Below are positions 45,001-53,254 of a DNA stretch of 64,000 nucleotides, in pieces. Origin of the DNA: Sphingobium indicum B90A. GTDB taxonomy: Bacteria > Pseudomonadota > Alphaproteobacteria > Sphingomonadales > Sphingomonadaceae. The stretch is from positions 2,914,001-2,978,000 of the forward strand of contig NZ_CP013070.1 in NCBI RefSeq assembly GCF_000264945.2. The letters run 5' to 3'. Below the pieces are notes generated by a model. It was given only the letters and a program-made list of their open reading frames with translations, was not told the origin of the DNA and searched no databases. Position 1 is the stretch's first letter. Every line of letters begins with the position of its first letter. The translations under genes and the position numbers were made by a program.

Positions 45001-47293
45001 GCTGATTCCAGATCGCCTCGATCTCGCGGCGATAAGCTTGTAGTTCGACGCCGCGCAGATAGCTTAAGGCTGCCCATAATTTCGGGCGCAGGAACAGCGA
45101 CCCACTGCGCTGCAACACGAATTGCGACAGCGCGACCGCACCGCGCGCGAACGCGCGCGCCAAGGCATGCTCGAACAAAGTTTGATGCGCGAAGCCAATC
45201 GTTCCCGGCCCGTGTGCGGTCAATATCCCGAGCGCCTTGAGTGTCTCAATGTCCTCGTGGCGGTCGTCGAACCGCACCTGGGCCAGCCAGAGTACCTCTT
45301 CGTCCGCCATGATATTCGCGATTTCGGCGAGCAAGCCGTCGAGCTGCGACCCGCGCGGATGCGCCACCACCTGCGCGCGCCACATGGCGTCGAGCATAGC
45401 CTGATAGGTCGCGAAGGGCGCGGCCCCGCTCGTCGGAAGCAGCCGCAAGAAGGTCGCCAGCGCTTGCGGCTTCAACATGACGTCGCGCGCATCCGCTGGC
45501 CAGCCATCGGAAAGGACCCCATGGGAGGCCAGGATGGCGGAGATGTCCTCCCATAGCGGCGGCGCAAGAACCAGCTCTTCGGCCTGTATCGTGCGGAGCC
45601 GTACATCGTGGCGGAACTCGAACTCGCGCGACGATAGCACGATATGGACGTTGCGAAATCCGCTGAGCTTGCGCACGAGGTTCATCAGCACGTTCAGCCG
45701 GTCGGTGCGCAAATCGACATAGCCAGCCAGCGCATCAAGCTGATCGATGACCAGAACTACCGGGCGCAACGCCGCGATTTTGTGGATGGCGGCCGATACG
45801 GCTTGGTCGAGACCGAGCGCTTGTCCAAGATCGGCGTCGGACGCCAGCGTCGCCGGGAGGAGATCTGCCTTGATCGCCAGTACCGGCCACCCAAGTGCGC
45901 CGAGCTGCAGCGCGACGTCGGCGAGGATGGCCGATTTGCCGCCGCCTGGCACGCCGAGAAGCACCGTCGTGCTCTGCTCGCTGGTGCGCAGACGGTCGAC
46001 GAGTTCCGCGCTCTCAGGCCGGGCGATCCATTCGCCGTCGGGTAGAGTGCGGGGCCAGTTAAGGAGGCCCGCTGAGAGCGCGGGCAACCGGCTTTCGAGC
46101 GCTTGAATGGCCCGGTAATCGGCTTCCGAGACGGTGCCCTTGAGCGCGAGCTGGTGTTCGTTCGCCAGAGCCTCGCGCAACAGCGTCTGATCGAATTGAG
46201 CAGGATCGTCGCCACCCTCGACGATCAGCCGCACAGATCCCTTTTCGAGTCCGACCAGTTTAAGATTGGGGTTGCCGGTCTTCTGGCGGAGCGTTTCGAG
46301 AATCCGCTCGATCGCTTCTTCGGAAAGGTTCTCGAGTTCGGCATCGAGATTGAACACGGTGCGGCCCACCGCCGCCGTTACCGCCGGGGCGGGTAGGGCT
46401 AGGGTATCACCCAACGGCTTCAAAGCCGCCGAACTTGGCTTCTGGCGGCTGCTCCATTCGTCGAGCAGCCGCACCCCGAAAGCGGCGGCGTGCATCGCGG
46501 CGACCGGCTGGTAGATTGCATCGTCTTCCGGATTTTTGTCTTGGCGCATGTCCGAAATGCCCCGGATCACCATGATTGGCGTGCCGGTGGTCTCCGCTGC
46601 GAGTGCCGCGCCAAAGCCTTCCATCTCGAGGGCATGCGCATCCTGATAATGGGATTCGATGTTCTTCTCGAGCTCGCTTGTGACATCGGCGGATACCGCC
46701 TCGACGGTCACAATGCTGGCAAGCTTGGCGATCGGCGTGAACAGGAAATCATATTTGGGATCGGAAGGACGCTGCCAGCCCTTGGTCGGCAGGATCCGGT
46801 CCTGCCATCCATCTTCGCGAATGACCCAGGTCGCTAGCATTTTGAGGTCCTTGCCGATATTGTGCAGCCGTGCGCGATTGTGGAAACTGCCACCCTCATA
46901 TTTGCCGACATGCGGGTAGTAGATTCGATCCGAGGCGATGACGCTGCCAATCGGGATGTCCTTTTTCCGCGACGCCGCGACGCCGATGAATAGGATCAGC
47001 TCGAACGGCTTGAACATCTGGGTAGCGTAGATCACCGCGCTTTGCGCGACATGCGTGCCCGCGCCGCATTCGGCGACGACCACCAGCCACCCTTGCGCGC
47101 TCTCGTCATCGCATTTGCCGCCGCAGCGATATTCATAGCAGTCGTAGAAGAGCTGATCGTCGCCAACACAGGTTCCGATCTCGGTAAAATGCTCGCGTAC
47201 CGCGTCCCGCTCTAGCGGCAGCGCGGTGACAATGAGCACCCGCCGTAACCCGCGGGCGTCTGCATTTTTGAGGATGGCGGCTGATTCGTCCAC
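42080..47293 (-). CDS. Nucleoside phosphorylase - STAND NTPase fusion (1737 aa)
   Basis: Three parts. Residues 1-285 are a PNP/MTAN-type nucleosidase: VLIVTALPLERDAVREHF, AECGAGTHVAQS, LEMEGFGAA (222-230, the nucleoside-binding MEG motif) and RGISDMR (244-250). Residues about 310-365 resemble an effector-associated domain (KGSVRLIVEGG). Then a STAND/NACHT-like NTPase: Walker A GVPGGGKS (447-454), Walker B VVLVIDQLDAL (512-522) and VHIVLSSREFEF. The rest is a long helical repeat sensor (about 780-1700). The architecture fits an innate immune receptor whose ligand-triggered effector attacks nucleosides or nucleotides. The next gene downstream of its promoter end is NDT-like, 34 bases away. Confidence 0.82.
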   Translation of the reverse strand: MDESAAILKNADARGLRRVLIVTALPLERDAVREHFTEIGTCVGDDQLFYDCYEYRCGGKCDDESAQGWLVVVAECGAGTHVAQSAVIYATQMFKPFELILFIGVAASRKKDIPIGSVIASDRIYYPHVGKYEGGSFHNRARLHNIGKDLKMLATWVIREDGWQDRILPTKGWQRPSDPKYDFLFTPIAKLASIVTVEAVSADVTSELEKNIESHYQDAHALEMEGFGAALAAETTGTPIMVIRGISDMRQDKNPEDDAIYQPVAAMHAAAFGVRLLDEWSSRQKPSSAALKPLGDTLALPAPAVTAAVGRTVFNLDAELENLSEEAIERILETLRQKTGNPNLKLVGLEKGSVRLIVEGGDDPAQFDQTLLREALANEHQLALKGTVSEADYRAIQALESRLPALSAGLLNWPRTLPDGEWIARPESAELVDRLRTSEQSTTVLLGVPGGGKSAILADVALQLGALGWPVLAIKADLLPATLASDADLGQALGLDQAVSAAIHKIAALRPVVLVIDQLDALAGYVDLRTDRLNVLMNLVRKLSGFRNVHIVLSSREFEFRHDVRLRTIQAEELVLAPPLWEDISAILASHGVLSDGWPADARDVMLKPQALATFLRLLPTSGAAPFATYQAMLDAMWRAQVVAHPRGSQLDGLLAEIANIMADEEVLWLAQVRFDDRHEDIETLKALGILTAHGPGTIGFAHQTLFEHALARAFARGAVALSQFVLQRSGSLFLRPKLWAALSYLRGVELQAYRREIEAIWNQPTLRSHLRQLLVEFLGQQNEPLDFEELILVQALDQQRTRTAALRSIAGSPGWFKRLGKSVIAPMMTRSDEAGLAQYILSQGARFATDAVVDMIEVRWLPDPAFDNGAMQVLVECPVWDDRIAQMVVVMARRTGMAPFFLDNIVATVGADQPAYALALVEGVLDRSLEAAVAESNRRRALTAPKDEMSEAAIVWRVHNSPSDPLRRLVEDEREWDSLEALAEMHPRLVVDTLWPWLKRVMAALAEVDSSQRWSPGFPLNYGLDFRFTDENSFGLPEPTLLSGLRVALETLADRDPDAVRAWIAKDEGLQAAPAQRLFAHVLASQAECFADTAFSFLMADANRLHIGNFEDQSRTAKRLITAASPYWSDEQLRAFEQHVLDHGPDYAGKGTPPVESRRAVLSILRQAKLGLLRALPEDRLSDTAQRFIQEQARVFADRLVGATYSGVQMIGSPISSESLAQASQADIVRAFEEMPDATGWNHPNRRMEGGNIQLAREFASFAREAPERAAAVLRDLTAETGTRAAGYAIAAMAESADAVLVCDLLRNTVARGFDSEEFRGSCAGAVARLVSRNFLIPSDVVAILEHWLALPVSDEPHSEDTDDQPASDPHAAAEAETEHDRSLLWDSYGMVMLPHGNYPILDALMDVYLKRGDPEGLITLFERHLERQETTEIWQALVYHMLQIHPEDPRRLAEFIRVLFARHPALVGSREAAFLLGHLHWSHPALVADLILPAKASGSARIQRYFGELVGLIALVQPDQEWATNEFQALLEANAPLHAVHGAIESAVNVWREEKAQDPATAWLVAAMPMMDARGWEIFFDLFRQLDELHPGPQTTALLSAMADHLPATVEADPMFVVSGLSSLLPHNATLVGRIANHLVEAQRARLADLRTGHSAVVPDLVDLAITLHRAGEASRETGTALFEQLMDLDLYLARQTFDEIDNRFRKTAQPRRRRLLRRSQRRQARRSFARSSSV

Positions 47294-47327
47294 GGTTCGT
47301 TCTGCTTGCCGGTCTGGATGGACCTAA

Positions 47328-48344
47328 TCAAGTATCATAACCAGAGCCGAACAAATTGAGCGAACGTCGAAGCGTTGCGACCAATTCCCTCTTAAATTGC
47401 ATTTCCTCACCGATCGACCACAAGACCGTTGTACAATGATTGGTGTCAAAGTGGGTCTTGGTATTGTCGAACTTTCCGCGCTCGCACAAATATATGACTG
47501 GCTTGCCAAGTCCTTCGGCGTAACCCGCCTCCCAATATGCGCCAGCGTTGTCGTGCGTGAGGTCCACCAGAATGAAGGCTGCGTCGCGGATTTGCTCACG
47601 CATTAAATTGTCAATTACCCCTGCGCGCGAGACATTGCGCAGGTCGACCACCGTATAACTGAGCGCCGCCGCGACTTCCGGTTTGATGACGTCCTCAACA
47701 AGGGCTTCGAGCGTCGCGTCGCCGAATTTCATCGCCATGAACCCATAGCGGCCCGCGATCTGGCCCCGCCGCTCCGCTTCGTAGCGCTCCCATCCTTCCA
47801 GTGAGAGGCCATAGAGCATCCCGCTCAACACCCCGACGCCGCGCGGGTTATCGCGTTGCGCTTTGCCCATAGACACCAGGATTTTTTGTTCGATTAGTTC
47901 ACGGACAAGCTGATCGAACATTTGCTGGTTGAACGAGCCGATCAGCGGCGCGTCGAGAATGCCGTCGAGAAAATGTCCCTCGCCAGTCTCGGCGACGGCG
48001 TCGCCAATGATACGGATGAGGTTGACCGCCTGCATTGCCGGACTCGGCAACTTCGCCGTGCGGACGAAATGCTGCATCCAGCTATCCGTCAGCAAGGGGC
48101 GTCCTTGGCTGCGGTCGGCGTTTCGCACTTGGTGCGCAAGCGCCGCGCGCTGGCGGGCATTGAACCGCGTGGTCTTGCCGAACCAGTTTACCAGCGTGGT
48201 CCGCGCGACCTCATAGTCGCCGCATGCCTCGCAGGCGAAACCCAGGCCATCGCGACCACCAAGCGAAAAGGTGGAGCTCGCGGCACCGGCTACACCTTCG
48301 CAGATCGCGCAGCGCTCGGAAGTGTTTCCAGTCATTCCAGCCAA
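47328..48344 (-). CDS. Zinc-ribbon protein with C-terminal nucleoside 2-deoxyribosyltransferase-like domain
   Basis: 338 residues. N-terminal zinc ribbon CAIC...CEAC (Cys12, Cys15, Cys38, Cys41), a helical middle (about 60-190), then an NDT/TIR-like alpha/beta domain (about 198-330). The latter has RYGFMAMKFGDATLEALVED, FILVDLTHDNAGAYWEAGYA (258-276, likely catalytic Glu272) and LGKPVIYLCERG. Such domains cleave or transfer on N-glycosidic bonds, or bind nucleotides. It is upstream of the PNP-STAND gene by 34 bases on the same strand, so the two are probably one operon. ATG 48335 is an equally good start. Confidence 0.78.
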   Translation of the reverse strand: MAGMTGNTSERCAICEGVAGAASSTFSLGGRDGLGFACEACGDYEVARTTLVNWFGKTTRFNARQRAALAHQVRNADRSQGRPLLTDSWMQHFVRTAKLPSPAMQAVNLIRIIGDAVAETGEGHFLDGILDAPLIGSFNQQMFDQLVRELIEQKILVSMGKAQRDNPRGVGVLSGMLYGLSLEGWERYEAERRGQIAGRYGFMAMKFGDATLEALVEDVIKPEVAAALSYTVVDLRNVSRAGVIDNLMREQIRDAAFILVDLTHDNAGAYWEAGYAEGLGKPVIYLCERGKFDNTKTHFDTNHCTTVLWSIGEEMQFKRELVATLRRSLNLFGSGYDT

Positions 48345-48875
48345 TCCTCGATGTGTCTGAGCGCACCCACAGGGACCGCTAGGGTCGGTCGATGCATCGG
48401 GTCGAGTCTGCCATCATTGGCTGCCTTCGGCGACTCTTGAAACCGGCACCGCACGATTTTGTCGTGACGTGATCGCGAAAGATCGATGACTCTTATCCGC
48501 CGCTTCACGCTCGCTCGGCGTGCCGCTGCCCATGGTCAGCCGCGGCGTGTCAGACCTGGAAGCCCATTTGCGCGCCCAGGTGGTGATTCGTACCAGCCGC
48601 AAGTTGCTGCTGACCGACGTCGGCCGGCCTCGCAGCGATAATCAGCTGAATTGATTGAGCCATTTGTCTACTGAAATCTTGGATCGCGCTGAATTAACGA
48701 ACGGAAGGTTTCGACGTCAGATTCAATGGGCAGGAGCGGCCGCTATGTCGGCGGCAGCCGCTGTTAAGGAGGCTGGCCTCAACAGAAAATTCCGCACCCA
48801 ACTCATTTGATACGGCCGCCTTGCTCGGCTGCGTCCGGGGCTATGATCCAATAATAACAGTGATAAGGACGGCGG
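48345..48875. other. Decayed intergenic region
   Basis: 531 bases without an intact gene. The centre holds the LysR fragment listed separately. The right part has the leader of the pentapeptide gene, including CTATGATCC and AAGGACGGCGG before its ATG. The left part (48345-48500) holds nothing I can identify. It looks like debris of an older gene order interrupted by island growth. Confidence 0.5.
48502..48654 (+). pseudogene. Remnant of a LysR-family regulator
   Basis: In the frame from 48502 the translation runs ASRSLGVPLPMVSRGVSDLE and ends AHLRAQVVIRTSRKLLLTDV plus a few residues to TGA at 48652-48654. This is the recognition helix and wing of a LysR helix-turn-helix domain (normally about residues 20-65). 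The first helix and the whole effector domain are missing, so it cannot function. Upstream bases do not continue the frame with LysR character. Confidence 0.65.
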
Positions 48876-49562
48876 ATGGAAGACCCTTTTGCTCATCCGG
48901 TGCTGAAACAGCTGACCCTTTCCAGAAGCGATATGGAAGCGTTGGCGGGGAAACCGCACACAGTGGTCGAATGCGAACTCGTTCGGGTCGATCTTTCTGG
49001 TCTGGATCTGTCGCAATGGTCGTTCGAAAAATGTGACCTTCGGGAGGCCGATTTTCATGGAGCGAAACTGGAACGCTCCACGTGGCGGTCATGTCGCGCT
49101 GCCTTCGCCTCATTCGCCGGCTGCGACCTGTCCGAAGCGTCCTTCACCAATAGCGATTTCAACAATGTCACGCTCAAACGCAGCAATCTTGACGGCGCAA
49201 AAGTCGTGGGGTGCAAGTTCACGGGCGCAGATTTGACTGACGTGAGGGCGTTGGAGATCCGGTTCGAGGAAACCTTGCTCATAAATGCCAAGATGCCCGG
49301 GCGCGATTTTCGGAAAGCCACGCTGGCGCGCCTGGATTTTTCGCAAGCTGACCTGCGCAAATGTGATTTTCGCCATGCCACCTTCAACAATTGCAGTTTG
49401 CGTGATGCGCTGCTGGATGCCGCACGATTTGACGGTGCCGATCTGCGCGGTGCGGACCTTGGCGGCATCCGGCTTGGAGATGCATTACAGTTCCGCGGTG
49501 CAACAATCTCAAACGTGCAGGCAAGTCAGCTTCTGAGTGAGCTCGGACTGAAAGTCCGCTGA
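48876..49562 (+). CDS. Pentapeptide repeat protein (Qnr/MfpA-like)
   Basis: 228 residues. Residues about 35-205 are built of A(D/N)LxX-type five-residue repeats (examples: DLSGLDLSQWSF, CDLREADFHGAKL, SFTNSDFNNVTL, ADLRGADLGGIRL) that form a right-handed quadrilateral beta-helix. The C-terminal NVQASQLLSELGLKV resembles the dimerisation end of Qnr proteins, which mimic DNA and protect gyrase from quinolones and toxins. Length is close to Qnr (about 218). ATG 48876 follows AAGGACGG. I saw no LexA box upstream. Function by homology only; other pentapeptide proteins have unrelated roles. Confidence 0.8.
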   Translation: MEDPFAHPVLKQLTLSRSDMEALAGKPHTVVECELVRVDLSGLDLSQWSFEKCDLREADFHGAKLERSTWRSCRAAFASFAGCDLSEASFTNSDFNNVTLKRSNLDGAKVVGCKFTGADLTDVRALEIRFEETLLINAKMPGRDFRKATLARLDFSQADLRKCDFRHATFNNCSLRDALLDAARFDGADLRGADLGGIRLGDALQFRGATISNVQASQLLSELGLKVR

Positions 49563-49963
49563 CGTTCCAGATTGCCCCACAACACAAGTCACGGCTGCGC
49601 CGATATTTTCCAAGCCTTGAACGTGATGAACGATTGGCCGCTATCGGGGGCGCTACCGTCGGTGGCTACGTCTCCTAAGTTGGCGGATGCAGCCGCCTTG
49701 GCAGATGCAGCTGAATGTCTGGTTTCCCCGGTTCTCCTCCCGAAACTGGCCTGCGGGGAAATTCCCATCCTGTGGAGCAGGGACTGGATGCTGGGTACAG
49801 GTATAAACATGCTCACATGTCGCCAGTGAAATGTGATCGGATCAGCGAATTCCGTAACAAAGGCAGTACAGAGAGAAACAGGACTCCGCTGAGCATTCCG
49901 CCCTCTAGCGGCGTCGATTGGGAATTCCCCGCCGTCGGCGCATCCGCCGGCAAGTCGGTCTAA
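49563..49963. other. Intergenic gap after the pentapeptide gene
   Basis: 401 bases between convergent genes. Several short open frames exist (for example 49572-49829 on the plus strand) but none has a ribosome site or recognisable sequence. No terminator with a T-tract is visible. Confidence 0.45.
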
Positions 49964-50902
49964 TTATCGCCTATCCAAAATCTGCCTGACCAACGGCGTG
50001 GGATCGGCTGCTGGATTACGCCAGTCAGCGCGGCCAGGATGGGTTACAGTGATGACAGCGCGGCCATTGATGGCTTGATGAGCCTCGCTCTTCCATCCCC
50101 TTGCGTTCTGTTCACGAAATTCGCCGATGGGGCGGTTGGCCCGAATCTGTTCCCGTACCCACTTGCCAGCTGTTGCTCCAAAGCAGACGACAACCTCGAC
50201 GCCCAGGTGGTCGATAACAGCCTGATGGACTGGCCAGCACAACTGGAGAAGCCTTGCCTTCTCGGTTCGCAAGGCGGCTTCGTCCCTTGACCTCACGAAC
50301 ACCACATTGCTTGCAGGTGTAAGACGCGGGTCGCAGCCAAGCTCCTTCAGCATATGCAGGACGCGTGGTTGCATGCCCCAGGTTCCGGGCGCAGCGCCTT
50401 GCCAACTATCATCCAGATAGGCCGACCATGGGCGAGGGCGATCCCTGAAATCAGTCAAGGCCTTGCCTATGGTGTCTTGCCGCTGCAGATCTGGGTCACC
50501 CCCCGGGTTGAGCCCCAGAAGGTAAAGCTGCCTTCTGCCGGCGAAGGCCTCCCTTCCCGTATAGAACAGTGAGCCAGACCGCTCGATCAACCAGGGCGGG
50601 AGAGAAGCGAGAGCTTGATCGATGGAAACGGGTCTCGTCGGAGCTGAGTTCACCCGATGCACGGGATGGTTGGGAATCGGCTTTGGCGTGGTCACTGCGC
50701 GCTTCTCCCTTGCGGTGGGTGTATGTATGGATGTTGGAACTTTCGACGGCTTGGTCCTGGACAGGACAAGCCCAATGATGATCAGAACGACGAAGGCGAT
50801 GAACAGGAATAAGGGCCACCCCCCGTCCTCGAAGATCCTCGTGACAAACATGATTACCGCGAGGAATCCGCCCAATCTGAAATATGCAGTGATGGATCTC
50901 AT
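49964..50902 (-). CDS. Membrane-anchored uracil-DNA glycosylase-like protein
   Basis: 312 residues. Two N-terminal transmembrane helices (about 9-24 and 30-48), a basic Pro-rich linker (about 50-95), then a domain with UDG-superfamily features. These are LYLLGLNPGGDP (127-138, motif 1 position), ASNVVFVRSRDEAAL, EVVVCFGATAGKWV and ITVTHPGRADWRNP (284-297, the HP(S/G)xR motif). Tethering of a base-excision fold to the membrane is unusual. Its start overlaps the stop of the preceding 464-aa gene (ATGA), so it is third in a coupled operon. A nuclease or glycosylase acting on incoming phage DNA is possible but unproven. Confidence 0.65.
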   Translation of the reverse strand: MRSITAYFRLGGFLAVIMFVTRIFEDGGWPLFLFIAFVVLIIIGLVLSRTKPSKVPTSIHTPTAREKRAVTTPKPIPNHPVHRVNSAPTRPVSIDQALASLPPWLIERSGSLFYTGREAFAGRRQLYLLGLNPGGDPDLQRQDTIGKALTDFRDRPRPWSAYLDDSWQGAAPGTWGMQPRVLHMLKELGCDPRLTPASNVVFVRSRDEAALRTEKARLLQLCWPVHQAVIDHLGVEVVVCFGATAGKWVREQIRANRPIGEFREQNARGWKSEAHQAINGRAVITVTHPGRADWRNPAADPTPLVRQILDRR

Positions 50903-52293
50903 TCGACATCCCCCTCGCCGACCTTGCCCTTGTCGGCCCGCTCACGGCTTTCGGACCATGAATCCAGAAGTGATCGCTTCGCCGGATCCACAATCTGCCT
51001 GATCCGATCACGGTGCCCACGAACGGCATTGGCCATGTTCTCGATGTCTTGTTCCAGGATCCGGTCGAGACGCTGCTCCGGAAGGGAAGCCCGATCCGCG
51101 AAAAGAAGATTGCGCTCTATCATGGCAGCGATCGTGATATCCGGAGCATTGGATGCATATTCGAGCGTCCCGGGCTCCACGTCGAGGATCGGGTCCCAGC
51201 ACCGCTCGTCGTTGCCTCCGATACGGCCGTGAAAATCATCGAACGAGGTCGTCGCGATCTCGTCGAAGGCCTTGGTGCCTAGAGGGGCAAACAGGACCCT
51301 TCCTGCCAACCCTTCAGCGAAGTCCGGAAAGAAGGGACCAAGGGTTGCTCCAGCCAGGTCCGAGCCGGCAACCGGCAATGAATAGGTGGTCTCTCGATCA
51401 GAATCATCGAAGTGGCTGACAATTACTTGCGCCCATCGATAAAGGGCCAACGAAGGCCGTAGATCGGAATTTGGTATGATGGCCAGACCATACTGTGCCC
51501 AAGGCATCAGGTACGATTTGGCTCCTTCTACTTGAAAATCAGAAAAGGTGCCCTTGAAGAATTCAAGCCACGCATCACGCTGATCAACAAATTGATCGAC
51601 GTTGATCGCTCCTGCGGAGCCTCCTACGAGATCCCCGCAAATCATTGCGCGAGGGATCTGTCCGAAAATGGTCGGCCACTCGGGAAGCTCGGCACGAAAC
51701 CAGGAGAGGATCGGTTCATCTGAATGCGAAAGGTTTCCCACCGTGCCCAAGTCCAATTGACTTTGCACGAGATAGGCAAAAAGCCCCTCCATATCCCGAT
51801 GTGCCGACAATCTTGTCTGGAGCGCTTCCATCAGGGAGTGGAACTCGGCGAGCCAGCTCCCTTCGGAATATTCCGAGGGTCCGCCAGATGGTCTTATCCG
51901 CGAACCATTGACGGCATCCAGAAGCAGATCATCTCGGGAAATTGCCAGTGCCTCGGCGCAGCGCGCAATCACGTTGATCCAATGCAGCCCATTCTTGTTG
52001 AGCGGACTGGCAGTGAAGTCCCGGCTTTCTCCATTCCAAGAAAATCGCGGGCGATTCTTCGCCGACGGATGCTCGGAGCCACCGATGATTTCTCCGATCC
52101 TGCCGGATCGCAGCCCCAGTTTCTCCACCTCGGCCAGATAGCCATGCACTTTCCTTGCAAGATGCATGAACACATCATTGTCCCTGCGCCTGAGCCCGCG
52201 CATCTCTCGCTCTATGCGGTCGACCTCCAGGGACAACGAAGAGACGCGATTGCTCCCCGAAGATGGAAAGGCGATGATCTTGCCGTCGGACAT
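50899..52293 (-). CDS. Hypothetical protein, middle gene of the UDG-like cassette
   Basis: 464 residues, soluble, mixed helical. The N-terminus contains a coiled stretch (SLSLEVDRIEREMRGLRRRD) and a region that might hold a helix-turn-helix (LAEVEKLGLRSGRIGEIIGG). The centre (about 120-390) has no motif I know. The C-terminus is helical and charged (RLDRILEQDIENMANAVRGH, then DKGKVGEGDVE). No family recognised. It is three bases after the 108-aa gene and overlaps the UDG-like gene by four bases, so all three are translated together. Confidence 0.7.
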   Translation of the reverse strand: MSDGKIIAFPSSGSNRVSSLSLEVDRIEREMRGLRRRDNDVFMHLARKVHGYLAEVEKLGLRSGRIGEIIGGSEHPSAKNRPRFSWNGESRDFTASPLNKNGLHWINVIARCAEALAISRDDLLLDAVNGSRIRPSGGPSEYSEGSWLAEFHSLMEALQTRLSAHRDMEGLFAYLVQSQLDLGTVGNLSHSDEPILSWFRAELPEWPTIFGQIPRAMICGDLVGGSAGAINVDQFVDQRDAWLEFFKGTFSDFQVEGAKSYLMPWAQYGLAIIPNSDLRPSLALYRWAQVIVSHFDDSDRETTYSLPVAGSDLAGATLGPFFPDFAEGLAGRVLFAPLGTKAFDEIATTSFDDFHGRIGGNDERCWDPILDVEPGTLEYASNAPDITIAAMIERNLLFADRASLPEQRLDRILEQDIENMANAVRGHRDRIRQIVDPAKRSLLDSWSESRERADKGKVGEGDVE

Positions 52294-52296
52294 GAT

Positions 52297-52623
52297 TCAA
52301 CCCCTCCAGTATCGACGAATGCGGCGCCGATAATGACGCCCCTTGCGGCCGTGAATGATGGCGACGGTGACGATGGCGCCGTCCGTGGCTTCAACAAGAG
52401 CCAGTCGAGCGAGCCGAGCCATGTCGGCTGGCCTGGCGCCATCTGCAATCGCCTCGGCGATTGCCGACCGCGAGATGCTGCATACATGAAGTTCCGCAGC
52501 AACCGGGATTTCCTGGTCAGACAAGGACCAGAGATGGTCGATCGCAGCGCGTGTGACGCCGCGCTGGCGAGCGCGCTGCGTGGCGTGTCTCGTCAATCGG
52601 TCAAAGGCAACTTCAGGCTGCAT
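52297..52623 (-). CDS. Small basic protein, first gene of the UDG-like cassette
   Basis: 108 residues, strongly basic. It begins FDRLTRHATQRARQRGVTRA and ends AIVTVAIIHGRKGRHYRRRI, a pattern reminiscent of DUF4258/RelE-like small proteins (HAxxR..RG near the start, beta strand with TV near the end). That resemblance is weak. ATG 52623 follows GGAGGTTTGCC on the minus strand, a good ribosome site. The AT-rich stretch 52665-52735 upstream is a likely promoter. It could be a toxin, a regulator or a nucleic-acid binder. Confidence 0.65.
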   Translation of the reverse strand: MQPEVAFDRLTRHATQRARQRGVTRAAIDHLWSLSDQEIPVAAELHVCSISRSAIAEAIADGARPADMARLARLALVEATDGAIVTVAIIHGRKGRHYRRRIRRYWRG

Positions 52624-52751
52624 GGCAAACCTCCTTGGTTGCCTGCACCCTAGCTCATTCCGGAGTTTACTGGTTACCTTTCGTGTAATTTATCTGAGAA
52701 TATTTATGGTAAGATAAAGATCGCCAATGCGGTGAACCGTCTTGAACCACG

Positions 52752-53189
52752 CTAAAGCTCCAGCCGCTCATGGCTGGGGCTTAGCAACCAGCGAGACAGT
52801 TGTTCCACGACCTCATCGATCGATCGCTTGAGAGCACACTCCCACACAACCGCAATCCGCCAACCGGCGGCTCGAAGCCGTTCCTCATTGTTTCGGTCCC
52901 GCGCCAAGTTCGTCGCGAACTTTTCTGCCCAGAATTCCGACCGGGTCGCGGGTGAAGTGGCATAGCGGCATCCCTCGTGCCGGTGCCAGAAACATCCGTG
53001 GACGAACACGACAGCCTTGTAGCGGGGAAAGACCAGATCAGGCCGCCCCGGCATCGACCGGACATGCAGCCGATATCTGAAACCGCGAGCATGCATTGCA
53101 CGCCTGAGTGTGACTTCAGGGCCGGTATCCTTCCCCCGAATCCCTGCCATCATCCTGGAGCGTGTCGCTGCGTCGACAATGTCGACCAT
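52752..53189 (-). CDS. vsr: Very short patch repair endonuclease
   Basis: 145 residues, full family length. Nicks next to T:G mismatches that arise when 5-methylcytosine deaminates. Diagnostic sequence: TRSRMMAGIRGKDTGPEVTL, RRAMHARGFRYRLH, MPGRPDLVFPRYKAVVFVHG (active-site Asp) and CFWHRHEGCRYA (zinc/His site). It is divergent from the cytosine methyltransferase gene 65 bases away, the expected partner. Confidence 0.96.
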   Translation of the reverse strand: MVDIVDAATRSRMMAGIRGKDTGPEVTLRRAMHARGFRYRLHVRSMPGRPDLVFPRYKAVVFVHGCFWHRHEGCRYATSPATRSEFWAEKFATNLARDRNNEERLRAAGWRIAVVWECALKRSIDEVVEQLSRWLLSPSHERLEL

Positions 53190-53254
53190 TTCTTTTCCTC
53201 TGGCTAGTTCGGCCCGCCCTGGTATGAGAGCGACGCATGGGGGATTTCGGATAG

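Noticed and set aside
49572..49829. Plus-strand frame of 85 codons after the pentapeptide gene
   Set aside because: No ribosome site, no recognisable sequence, and overlapping frames on the other strand are equally good.
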